Source of the DNA: Aminicenans sp964648465
Lineage (GTDB): Bacteria; Acidobacteriota; Aminicenantia; Aminicenantales; Aminicenantaceae
Direction of reading: 5' to 3'
DNA: 64,000 bases
Assembly: GCA_964648465.1 (NCBI GenBank)
Contig: CAZYMU010000002.1
Span: forward strand, 66,578 to 130,577
Under the pieces are notes generated by a model. That model did no database searches, was not told the origin of the DNA, and saw nothing but the letters and a program-made list of their open reading frames with translations. The position numbers and the translations under genes were made by a program. Shown piece by piece: positions 25,546-33,482 of this stretch; the stretch's first letter is position 1, and each line of letters opens with the position of its first letter.

Positions 25546-26691
25546 ATGAAACTTTTGAACCGGAAGCAAATTGAGAGTCTGGCTAAATTTAAAAGCAGGG
25601 ACTTTCTGACGACTTCATTCTATCTCGACACAAACAAAAGCAGGATGACGAAGAAAGAAGTCAAACTATCTTTGAAAAATCTTGTCAGCAGCAGCAAAAC
25701 ACGGCTGTCTCAGATGAGTTTAGACAAGGCGAAAAAGGAATCTATATTCAAGGATTTGGATAGCATCTATCGATTTTGCTCCCACGAGCTTTCCTCTTAT
25801 AATTTTGCCGGTATCGCGGTTTTCTCATGCAGCAGTCAAGATTTCTGGCAGGTTTTTAACCTTAGCAATTCACCCAGAAACAGGATTATTTTCGACCAGA
25901 ACCCGTATGTTCGCCCGCTCTCTGCAATTCTTGACGAACACCACAGGATATGTATTCTAACTCTCGATAGGAAAGAAGCCAAATGGTATGACATCTTTAT
26001 GGGAGACATCACCCTAATTAAAAGCATAATCGGAGATGTTCCGAGTAAGGTCAAGGAAGGGGGCTGGGAAGGGTACGAATCCAAGCGTATCGAAAGACAT
26101 ATATCCGGCCGTCTTCGTAAACATCTTAAGACGGCAGCTAAAGTAACATTCGAACTGTTCAAAAAAACTAGTTTTGACAGGTTTTTCATTGGCTGTCAAG
26201 ATGAATATTATACGGAGTTAGAATCCCTTTTTCATTCATATTGTAAGGATAGATTGAAAGGCCGGCTCAGAATAAAACCAGCCGATCCTCCTGACAGGAT
26301 ACTTAAGGAAGCGCTGGAATTGAAAAATGAACTGAAGGTTCAGGAGAAAAAGGATCTTGTGCTAAGCTTTGTTTCCGAGCTGGAGAAGGGCAGATTGGCT
26401 ATCTCAGGATTAAAAAACACTCTTAGAAAGCTTAATAATGGAGAGGTTCAAACACTGCTTATCATCCGGAATTTCTCCAAGCCAGGGAAAATCTGTCCTA
26501 AGTGCGGCTTTTTGTTTGTAGATGAGACACAATGTCCGGTCTGCCAGAGCAAAACAGAACCTCTCGTTGATGTCATTGATGAAGCCATTGAACTGGCCAT
26601 GGATAAAAGATGTAGAGTGAAACATATCAATCCGCCCTCCAAGCTGAGCAGATACGGAAATATTGGCGCAATCTTGCGCTACAAAACTTGA
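25546..26691 (+). CDS. Bacterial archaeo-eukaryotic release factor (baeRF) family protein
   Basis: A 381-residue protein of the bacterial eRF1-like (baeRF) group. An N-terminal domain (RDFLTTSFYLDTNKSRMTKKE) is followed by an eRF1 domain-2-like stretch where the release loop should lie: E171-G172-G173-W174, then YESKRIERHISGRLRKHLKTAA. The catalytic Gln of GGQ is replaced by Trp and no Gln is nearby. A C-terminal domain carries a four-Cys zinc ribbon (C317, C320, C330, C333). Eukaryotic relatives include Vms1/ANKZF1, which cleave peptidyl-tRNA on stalled ribosomes; bacterial roles are little studied. GGAGG precedes the ATG. tRNA-Leu is divergent from it. Confidence 0.75.
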   Translation: MKLLNRKQIESLAKFKSRDFLTTSFYLDTNKSRMTKKEVKLSLKNLVSSSKTRLSQMSLDKAKKESIFKDLDSIYRFCSHELSSYNFAGIAVFSCSSQDFWQVFNLSNSPRNRIIFDQNPYVRPLSAILDEHHRICILTLDRKEAKWYDIFMGDITLIKSIIGDVPSKVKEGGWEGYESKRIERHISGRLRKHLKTAAKVTFELFKKTSFDRFFIGCQDEYYTELESLFHSYCKDRLKGRLRIKPADPPDRILKEALELKNELKVQEKKDLVLSFVSELEKGRLAISGLKNTLRKLNNGEVQTLLIIRNFSKPGKICPKCGFLFVDETQCPVCQSKTEPLVDVIDEAIELAMDKRCRVKHINPPSKLSRYGNIGAILRYKT

Positions 26692-26729
26692 AACGCAAGC
26701 AGAAAAACTTCAGCAGCCATAATCTGTTC

Positions 26730-26776
26730 ATAAGCCCACCCCCAAGGCGGTATGGCCTTGGATACGGGCTTATTTT
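26730..26776 (+). terminator. Intrinsic terminator after baeRF gene
   Basis: Two nested perfect stems, ATAAGCCC with GGGCTTAT (8 bp) and CCAAGGC with GCCTTGG (7 bp), separated by a small internal loop and followed by TTTTAG. It lies 39 nt after the stop codon. Confidence 0.6.
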
Positions 26777-26953
26777 AGACACCCAAGATGAAGCTTTACA
26801 GTTGTAAAGTAAATAAACAAGCCAGTGATATCCACGATAGCCGTTATTACTGGGATGGCAGCGACAAGCGAGTCGAGCTTCATTTTGCTTTGACAAGATT
26901 CAGAAAAAAATTGGTAAAAATTCTATTGATATTTATAAAAAAAACATGTAGCC
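26777..26953. other. Gene-free stretch before repeat R2
   Basis: AT-rich sequence with one small hairpin at 26794-26809 (CTTTAC, loop AGTT, GTAAAG). GCGAGTCGAGCTTCAT near 26866 loosely echoes the repeat core (ACGAGTCGAAGCT). I see no gene. Confidence 0.35.
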
Positions 26954-27038
26954 TGAATTATTCACGAGTCGAAGCTGCTGTAGATGCAAGGCGTAAAGGA
27001 TGAAGCTGTGGTCGTTCACCGCAACTTCTTTGCAGCTT
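26954..27038 (+). repeat. Mosaic intergenic repeat, copy R2 (divergent hairpin core)
   Basis: Starts GAATTATTCACGAGTCGAAG and continues TGTAGATGCAAGGCG, matching the cores of R3, R5 and R7, then diverges in sequence. It still folds: TGTGGT, loop CGTTC, ACCGCA, flanked by GAAG/CTTC, with different bases from the other copies. It lies about 75 nt upstream of psd. Confidence 0.6.
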
Positions 27039-27113
27039 AAATACATTATTATAGAGCCTGAGCAAAATTATAGGGTCTGAGCAAAGGAACATAAATCTAA
27101 AGGTGGATACATA

Positions 27114-27749
27114 ATGAAAATTGCGAAGGAGGGTTTACTTCTCATTCTCCCCTCTTTGGCTGCAGCTGTTCTTTTTTTTAAATATAGCCTGTGGCTCCCT
27201 TTTGCAATCTTTATAATCACAGCTTGCTGTTTTTGCTTTTTCTTTCGTGACCCGAAGCGTAAAATTTCCCAAAATAAAAACCTGCTTCTTTCCCCTGCCG
27301 ATGGTAAAATCGTTAGAATTCAGACTGTTGAATCCCATCCTTTTTTCCCTTCCTCAGTCACAATCGTCAGCATTTTTTTGTCTCTTTTTGATGTTCATAT
27401 CACTCGAGCTCCCATTTCTGGAACTGTCAGAGAAGTTGAATACAAGCCTGGAAAATTCTTTTCTGCCTATAAGGATAAAGCCAGCTTTAAAAATGAATCC
27501 AATTCAATATTGATAAACGGTGATGAGACAAATATTCTCGTTAAGCAGATTGCAGGATTTGCGGCCCGCCGAATAAAATGTTTTGTTAAAAAGAATGAAA
27601 TGATAACGGGGGGACAAAAAATTGGTCTGATTTATTTTGGATCCAGGGTTGATATTTTCATCCCCCAAGGAATACAATTAAAAGTCAATTTAAACCAAAA
27701 AGTTAAGGCGGGATGTACAGAAATAGGTGAGAAAAAACATGGAAAATGA
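27114..27749 (+). CDS. psd: Phosphatidylserine decarboxylase proenzyme
   Basis: A 211-residue enzyme of the short (PSD-related, PRK05305-like) group that makes phosphatidylethanolamine from phosphatidylserine at the inner membrane. Two N-terminal hydrophobic segments precede LLSPADGKIV and the FDVHITRAPISG core. The self-cleavage site is G176-S177 in IYFGSRVD, where cleavage creates the pyruvoyl group on the new N-terminus. AAGGTGG precedes the ATG. Its 3' end overlaps pssA, so the two steps of PE synthesis are made together. Confidence 0.93.
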   Translation: MKIAKEGLLLILPSLAAAVLFFKYSLWLPFAIFIITACCFCFFFRDPKRKISQNKNLLLSPADGKIVRIQTVESHPFFPSSVTIVSIFLSLFDVHITRAPISGTVREVEYKPGKFFSAYKDKASFKNESNSILINGDETNILVKQIAGFAARRIKCFVKKNEMITGGQKIGLIYFGSRVDIFIPQGIQLKVNLNQKVKAGCTEIGEKKHGK

Positions 27750-28494
27750 AAAGAGGCATCAAGAATTCTATCTATTACCTAGTCTTATAACAATGACTAA
27801 CATTTTTTTTGGCTATCTCAGCATATTTGCTACCCACCATGAAAAATACTTATTGGCAGCTTTCTTTATAATTAGTGCGGCTGTTATGGATGCCCTTGAC
27901 GGATTCACTGCCCGTTTAACCAAAACCCAATCAGACTTTGGTGTTCAGCTCGATTCCCTTGCTGATGTTGTTTCCTTTGGATTAGCTCCCTCTTTTCTAC
28001 TCTATTCCTGGGGATTTAGACTGACTTTTCCTTCTGGCGCTGCCGTCTTTTTTAGTTTTATCTTTCTGATAGCAGGTATCCTGCGGCTGGCTCGCTATAA
28101 TATTCTTCAGAAAAGTAATAAAGGAGACAGGAAATTTTATACAGGATTAACTATTCCGTCAGCCTCCTTGCTTTTTGCAGCTATTGTTTTATGCCATCCC
28201 CAACCTGTCGGGGTAAGACTGTATGCATTTTCCCTTGCCCTTCTTGCTGTTATCCTTTCCCTTTGTATGATCAGTACTATAAAATACAGGAATTATTTAA
28301 ATTTCAATTTCCGCCAGAGAATTGACCTTAGAACAGCTCTATTCCTAGCAGTCATCTTTAGCAGCCTCGTCATTTTTCCCAGGATTTTCCTTCTTTTTTA
28401 TATTTCTCTTAACGTTTTATCTGGTCCCGCAATATATGCCTTCAATTTTTTAAATAAAGGACTCCAAAAAAAATTAAGCCGAAAAAGAGCTTAA
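27739..28494 (+). CDS. pssA: CDP-diacylglycerol--serine O-phosphatidyltransferase
   Basis: A 251-residue membrane enzyme transferring phosphatidyl from CDP-diacylglycerol to serine; its product is the substrate of the preceding Psd. The CDP-alcohol phosphatidyltransferase signature is complete: DALDGFTAR followed by G and the two spaced Asp residues in FGVQLDSLAD. Eight or so membrane segments follow. The start is ATG 27739, with AGGTG nine nucleotides upstream; an in-frame GTG at 27727 is less likely. It overlaps psd by 11 bp. This is a PssA of the membrane (type II) class. Confidence 0.93.
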   Translation: MENEKRHQEFYLLPSLITMTNIFFGYLSIFATHHEKYLLAAFFIISAAVMDALDGFTARLTKTQSDFGVQLDSLADVVSFGLAPSFLLYSWGFRLTFPSGAAVFFSFIFLIAGILRLARYNILQKSNKGDRKFYTGLTIPSASLLFAAIVLCHPQPVGVRLYAFSLALLAVILSLCMISTIKYRNYLNFNFRQRIDLRTALFLAVIFSSLVIFPRIFLLFYISLNVLSGPAIYAFNFLNKGLQKKLSRKRA

Positions 28495-28827
28495 TTTTCC
28501 TAGAATTATTTTTTTCGTTCTTTAAGTTGACCTTATTCTCTGAGCATTTGGTTGGCATTTGCGATCATTTGCTGCTTGGCCGGAGCATTTGACTTATTTC
28601 ATTGAAGATAAGTTAAAAAAGCCCGGTAATATTAATCTTGAAACAATAATTTATCTAGGAAAAATATTAATCTAAGGAATATTCATGTATGGAATTAATA
28701 GCTATAAAGTAGGAGACTATTAGGGAAATATGGTTGACAAATAGCTATACTAAATAGTAAACAATAGTTTATCTTTGGAGGATTCCAGGGGATAGTTCTA
28801 AAAATCAATGTTGAAGGATATAAAACA
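28495..28827. other. Long upstream region of the lipoprotein gene
   Basis: AT-rich 333 nt without a gene. It contains the CATTTG array (28545-28591), an exact 11-nt direct repeat AATATTAATCT at 28628-28638 and 28673-28683, a TTGACA at 28734-28739 without a convincing -10, and a TAAAC-AATA-GTTTA inverted repeat near 28758-28771. The ATG at 28828 is preceded by GAAGGA. Confidence 0.4.
28545..28591 (+). promoter_or_regulatory. Four CATTTG repeats at helical-turn spacing
   Basis: CATTTG occurs at 28545, 28556, 28566 and 28586, start-to-start distances of 11, 10 and 20 bp, all on the same strand. Direct repeats phased this way are typical of response-regulator sites. It lies about 240-280 nt upstream of the lipoprotein gene and just after pssA. 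Confidence 0.4.
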
Positions 28828-30084
28828 ATGGCTGTTTTTCTGAAAAAATCTTCTCTGGTTATGCTGGCCGGGTTAGTACTCTGCCTGTTTCTTGTCATGA
28901 GCTGCCAGCCTATAAAAGAAAAGGAAGCCTTTGACTGCAGCCTGGTTGAGCTGAGAGAAAACCCTGACTCCGGATATTATGACGCTGTTGTCAAAGTAGA
29001 AGGCATAATGCTGGACGATATCCTGAAAATGAGTTTTGCCGTTTTTACTCCGACCAGTTCCTACGAGATTGCGGACCTCTCTTTTGTGGAAGATGGCCAG
29101 GATCTGGACTGCCTGGAAGCAGGGGATGTTTTTATTGTCCCACTGCACAAGCCCGATTGGAAATTTAATGTCAGAGGGCAGAATGATATCTACTGCTCCT
29201 TAAATTTTTGGGAGATGCTGCCTGTCAGTGACCAATGGCATCCAACCAAATCAGAAGCAATGGAAGCAGCCTGGAACATTGAAGTGAATTTAGTTGCAGG
29301 CCTTCCGAAACCTGTAATAAAGAATCTTCCTGAAGAGTGGCAGATGGTCAATGAGAGACTTCCGGATATGGATGAACCCTGTGGATATGTGGTCTATCAA
29401 AAGGTGCGGGCAGAAGAAGTCAAAGAAGAAGTATATATCCAGTACTGCTTTTTAGACGAGTATGAAATTCAAAGACTTTCTTCAGTCCCGGAAACTGAAT
29501 TTCTCACCGGTTGGACAGATTGGACAAAGGAATATGGCAGGCCTGAGCTAATTGCCGGGCACAATGCTGTATATTGGGATATGCAGGAGACGGATGAATT
29601 TGGCTGGATTTTCAGGTATACTTATATCGATTCAGAAATGGTTATTGAAGTTGATATTGATGCTGATCCCCTGGAATGGGTCAAAACCGAACAGGAAAAG
29701 ATTCTGGAAGGAAAGGAAAAAAAAGTGTTCCTTCGCTACGGATATGGTCCGGTAGGAGACACTGAATCACAGGTCATGATCGAGATTTGGATGAATGGGC
29801 AGGGAACCTTTCATAAAAGGTCAAAGGGAGGAATCATTGTAAATAAAGCCTTTCGCCTGGAGAATAGAGAGCTTGAGGAGATACAAATATCTATCAGCAG
29901 CAGCCGGTTTAGGGAGTTGCGTTCCCGGTCTGGTGTTCCCGGAGGCACGACATCCTTCCTCTCTGTAAGATATGAGGATCAATTCCATACAGTGGAACTG
30001 AAGAATGTTACAATTCCACTATTCCAAAAGATAGAGCAGACAATAAAAGGTATCGTTCTGCCCAAAGTGGATGAGACAGAATAA
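28828..30084 (+). CDS. Hypothetical lipoprotein
   Basis: A 418-residue predicted lipoprotein: signal segment then FLVMSC with the lipidated Cys at residue 26. The mature part is acidic and beta-rich with many Trp and Tyr residues and a few Cys (VELRENPDSGYYDAV, GWTDWTKEYGRPE, GPVGDTESQVMIEIWMNGQG). The last 110 residues look like a separate domain. I recognise no family. It has a long 5' region with unusual repeats and stands alone on plus, so it may be individually regulated. Confidence 0.7.
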   Translation: MAVFLKKSSLVMLAGLVLCLFLVMSCQPIKEKEAFDCSLVELRENPDSGYYDAVVKVEGIMLDDILKMSFAVFTPTSSYEIADLSFVEDGQDLDCLEAGDVFIVPLHKPDWKFNVRGQNDIYCSLNFWEMLPVSDQWHPTKSEAMEAAWNIEVNLVAGLPKPVIKNLPEEWQMVNERLPDMDEPCGYVVYQKVRAEEVKEEVYIQYCFLDEYEIQRLSSVPETEFLTGWTDWTKEYGRPELIAGHNAVYWDMQETDEFGWIFRYTYIDSEMVIEVDIDADPLEWVKTEQEKILEGKEKKVFLRYGYGPVGDTESQVMIEIWMNGQGTFHKRSKGGIIVNKAFRLENRELEEIQISISSSRFRELRSRSGVPGGTTSFLSVRYEDQFHTVELKNVTIPLFQKIEQTIKGIVLPKVDETE

Positions 30085-30085
30085 G

Positions 30086-30187
30086 ATGGCAGCATTTAAG
30101 AACTGGCTTGATGATATCGTCGATGATATCGAAAGATATAAAGAGAGATTCAGCAAAAAAGATTCAAAAAAGTATAAGCTGGATTAG
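30086..30187 (+). CDS. Possible 33-residue charged small protein
   Basis: ATG one base after the lipoprotein stop, encoding a highly charged, helical peptide (AAFKNWLDDIVDDIERYKE, then a Lys-rich tail). There is no clear ribosome-binding site, so it would depend on coupling to the upstream gene. No homologue recognised; it may be chance. Confidence 0.25.
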   Translation: MAAFKNWLDDIVDDIERYKERFSKKDSKKYKLD

Positions 30188-30324
30188 GCACTGGGATAGG
30201 GAGCGCCTTAGAAGCCAAAGCAAAGAAAGATGGGAAAATAATATAGCAATTTGAGTGAACTATGCCCAACTATTGCTGCTGATCAGGGGCGTGTTTTTGG
30301 GATTGAAAGTGCTGTCTTAAGGAT

Positions 30325-30373
30325 AAAAAATTCCTCTATTTAGAGGCTATCTTATTTATTATGAATAAGATAG
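30325..30373 (-). terminator. Terminator region of the RND efflux operon
   Basis: On the minus strand, downstream of the RND gene: a hairpin with a 10-bp stem CTATCTTATT/AATAAGATAG (30347-30373), then CCTCTA/TAGAGG (30333-30346) followed by AATTTTTTATCC. The second hairpin plus T-run is a normal intrinsic terminator. The convergent lipoprotein transcript meets the same hairpins. Confidence 0.5.
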
Positions 30374-30395
30374 TATGGCCCGTCCCCTATTCTTT

Positions 30396-33300
30396 TTATC
30401 CTTTGACTTTGACGCGCTCGACCAGGCTGTAAACTATTGGAATAATAAACAGGGTAAGGAGCGTTGTGGCAACCAATCCTCCTACTACAGTAATAGCCAT
30501 GGGAGCTCTCATCTCTGATCCTTCCGAAACACTAATGGCCATAGGCAGCATTCCCAAGATAGTAGTCAAGGCCGTTATCAGCACAGGACGCAGCCTGACA
30601 GCACAGGCTTGAAGAATCGCTTCTAGCTTTTCCATGCCTTTTCTTCTCAACTGGTTGGTATAGTCTACCATCACGATACCGTTATTAACCGCAATTCCCG
30701 ACAGCATGATAACACCTATGAGCACGGCGAGGCTAACAGTCTTTCCTGATATGAGTAGAGCAATCAATACTCCAATGAGCGCGAGCGGAATGGTGAACAT
30801 GATGACAAATGGGTGGCGCAGGGACTCAAATTGTGATGCCATGATCATATAAACCAGAAGCATTGCCAGGGCTAATGCACCGGCCATAATCATGAAAGCT
30901 TCCTGCATATCTTCATATGCGCCGCCTATTTCGATGAAATATCCGGGTGGAAGTCCTTTTTCGACACTTGCGATTCTCGTTTTAATGTCCTTAGCAATAC
31001 TGCCGAGGTCTCTGCCGGCGATGTTCGCTGTCACAGTAACAAGCCGGGCCTGATTTTCTCTTGTTATTTTGATGGGGCCTTCTTCTTTTGAGACAGAAGC
31101 AACCTGACCCAAGCTTACCATAGTATTTAAAGGAGTCATAATAGGAATACTCTTTATGTCATCCAGGGTGTCTCTAAACTCTTCCTTAAGACGGATGCGT
31201 ATGTCGATTTCCTCGTTTCCTTCTCTAAAACGTGTAGCGACTTTCCCCAGTGATGCTGTTTGGACCGTGTTAGCCACCTGACTGACCATCAATCCCATCC
31301 GGGAAGCCTCTTCCCTGTTTATTGTAATGTGGTATTCTGGTTTTCCCTCGGAGAATGTATGAGTGATATCCCTTAACCCTTCCACATCTTGGATCTTTTC
31401 GACAATCGTATCAGCGAGAATCTTAAGATTGTTAAGATCACTTCCGAATATCTTTATCTCAACAGGAGCCGCCGCTCCACCTAACATCATCTGGCTCATA
31501 TCAAGAGCCTCAACTTTAAAACCCATCAATTTGGGGAGTTTTTTTCTGAGTTCTTCTAGGATCTCAGAGTCACTGAGTGTACGTTTTTTCCTCTCTGCCA
31601 ATCCTATCCAGAGAGATCCCTCATGAGTGCCTGTAGCACCAAATCCTGATGCAGAGTCAGCAGGGTCATCTTCTGCTTGCGAGCCGACCTGGGCAGTAAC
31701 TAAATCCACATCAGGTTCTTGAGCCATTAAATCTTCTACCATCTTGACAACGCGGTCCGTTTCCTCAAGAGAAGTGCCGATAGGCATCTTAACCGAAAGC
31801 ATCAACATATTTCTGTCCATTGAGGGCATGAATTCTGTTCCCAGGAAAGGAATGAGAGCCAGGGAGAGCAAGAATAGTACCAGAGTTCCTCCTAATATCC
31901 ATCCTCTATGCTGAAGAGTGCGTTTAAGAATTTTTTTATAAAAATTTCTGGCTTTCCCGAACTGTTTTGTCCTTTTATCGTAGAGTTCAATATTTTCCTT
32001 TGTTCTTACCTTGAATAAACTAGACGAAACCATAGGAACGACTGTAAGAGCAACAAATAACGATGCTAGCAGGGAAAATCCAATGGCCAGAGCCAGCGCA
32101 CGAGTCATCTGGCCTGTTATTCCGGATGCAAAGGCCATAGGGAAGAAAACTGCAATTGTTGTTAATGTGGATGCTGTAATAGCCATTCCTACTTCAGAGG
32201 TGCCGTCTTTTGCAGCCTCGTTCCTGCTTTTTCCCTCTTCTATATGACGATAGATGTTTTCGATGACAACAACGGCATTATCAACCAGCATCCCGACACC
32301 GAGAGCCAATCCCCCGAGTGTAAGCATATTAATGGTATAGCCTGCGACGTAAAAAGCAATAAAAGTTGTGATAATCGAGAGGGGAATGGCCAATGCGATT
32401 GTAAGTGTGGGCCGCCAGTTGCGGAGAAATATGAAAATAAAAATGATGGCAAGAAGACCTCCGATCAGCGCATTGTTTCCGGTCTTATTGATTACTTTCT
32501 GAATCATATCCGATTGGTCCATAGCAGTATAAAAATTTATGTCGGGAGGGATAGTTTTACGTATTCTTTCGAGTTCTTTTTTTACTGCTTCAGTTGTAAT
32601 AACAGTATTTGCTCCTGATTGTTTGCTTATGATCATGAAGACGGATTTTTCCCCCTGTACCCGTGCTAAATAGCGGGATTCTTTCATGGTGTCTCTGACA
32701 TCTGCAATATCCTTCAAGTATATTGGCTCGCCTGTTTGTGTAGTGCCAATGATAGTGCTGCGGATATCATCAAGATTTTTGAATTCTCCCAGAGTTCTCA
32801 AAAGGATTTCGGAATGTCTCTCAACGATTCGTCCCGCAGGGAGATTAAGATTTTCCATCCTTAGTGCAAGTAGAATGTTGTCCATAGAAAGGCTGTGAGA
32901 TTCAAGGGCGGCTTTGTTGATTTCAACCAGTATCTCTCTCTCGTCGGTTGAAAACACCATGGCTGATGCTACTCCTTCTATCCTTTCAAGCCTGGTTGCT
33001 ACTTCATCTTCTATGATCTCTTTTAGCTCGAAAGTCGGCATTGTTTTAGAGTTAATCCCCCAGAAAATTATAGGGATCTGGGACATATTGAATTTAACTA
33101 CCAAAGGGTCGGATGCTTCTTCTGGGAGGTAGGATTTATAAAGCCCGATTTGCTCTCTGAGGTCCTGGGCGGCAAAATCAAGGTTAGTCCCCCACTCAAA
33201 TTCTACCATGATCAAAGAAACCCCCTCAGACGTTGTCGAGTTTACTTTTTTGACACCGCTGACAGTATTAACAACTTGCTCTATGGGTCGTGTAATAGTG

Positions 33301-33482
33301 TTTTCAATGTCTTCTGGAGAAGCTCCGGCGTAAGCAGTCACCACAGATATTGTGGGGAACTCCATCTCAGGGAAAAAGTCCAGCCCAAGCCTTGTTAGCG
33401 CAAGCCCTCCTAATACGACCAGGATCAGGGCCAGCATTGCTATGGTAACTTTTCTATTGACAGAAAATTCTGCTATTTTCAT
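30396..33482 (-). CDS. RND efflux transporter, inner-membrane pump subunit
   Basis: A 1028-residue AcrB/MdtBC-type pump. The N-terminal FSVNRKVTIAMLALILVVLGGLAL, the porter-domain start FPEMEFPTISVVTAYAGASPEDIE, twelve membrane segments in two halves and the TM4 proton-relay region are present. The TM4 pair reads VDNAVVVIEN, so the second acidic residue of the AcrB Asp-Asp pair is Asn; this is common in pumps outside Proteobacteria. It exports drugs or lipophilic compounds by proton exchange together with the adaptor and TolC protein encoded upstream. It overlaps the adaptor gene by 4 bp (ATGA). Confidence 0.95.
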   Translation of the reverse strand: MKIAEFSVNRKVTIAMLALILVVLGGLALTRLGLDFFPEMEFPTISVVTAYAGASPEDIENTITRPIEQVVNTVSGVKKVNSTTSEGVSLIMVEFEWGTNLDFAAQDLREQIGLYKSYLPEEASDPLVVKFNMSQIPIIFWGINSKTMPTFELKEIIEDEVATRLERIEGVASAMVFSTDEREILVEINKAALESHSLSMDNILLALRMENLNLPAGRIVERHSEILLRTLGEFKNLDDIRSTIIGTTQTGEPIYLKDIADVRDTMKESRYLARVQGEKSVFMIISKQSGANTVITTEAVKKELERIRKTIPPDINFYTAMDQSDMIQKVINKTGNNALIGGLLAIIFIFIFLRNWRPTLTIALAIPLSIITTFIAFYVAGYTINMLTLGGLALGVGMLVDNAVVVIENIYRHIEEGKSRNEAAKDGTSEVGMAITASTLTTIAVFFPMAFASGITGQMTRALALAIGFSLLASLFVALTVVPMVSSSLFKVRTKENIELYDKRTKQFGKARNFYKKILKRTLQHRGWILGGTLVLFLLSLALIPFLGTEFMPSMDRNMLMLSVKMPIGTSLEETDRVVKMVEDLMAQEPDVDLVTAQVGSQAEDDPADSASGFGATGTHEGSLWIGLAERKKRTLSDSEILEELRKKLPKLMGFKVEALDMSQMMLGGAAAPVEIKIFGSDLNNLKILADTIVEKIQDVEGLRDITHTFSEGKPEYHITINREEASRMGLMVSQVANTVQTASLGKVATRFREGNEEIDIRIRLKEEFRDTLDDIKSIPIMTPLNTMVSLGQVASVSKEEGPIKITRENQARLVTVTANIAGRDLGSIAKDIKTRIASVEKGLPPGYFIEIGGAYEDMQEAFMIMAGALALAMLLVYMIMASQFESLRHPFVIMFTIPLALIGVLIALLISGKTVSLAVLIGVIMLSGIAVNNGIVMVDYTNQLRRKGMEKLEAILQACAVRLRPVLITALTTILGMLPMAISVSEGSEMRAPMAITVVGGLVATTLLTLFIIPIVYSLVERVKVKG

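Noticed and set aside
32244..32618. 124-codon plus-strand frame inside the RND pump gene
   Set aside because: It is a frame shadow of a well-conserved pump; its translation has no recognisable features.
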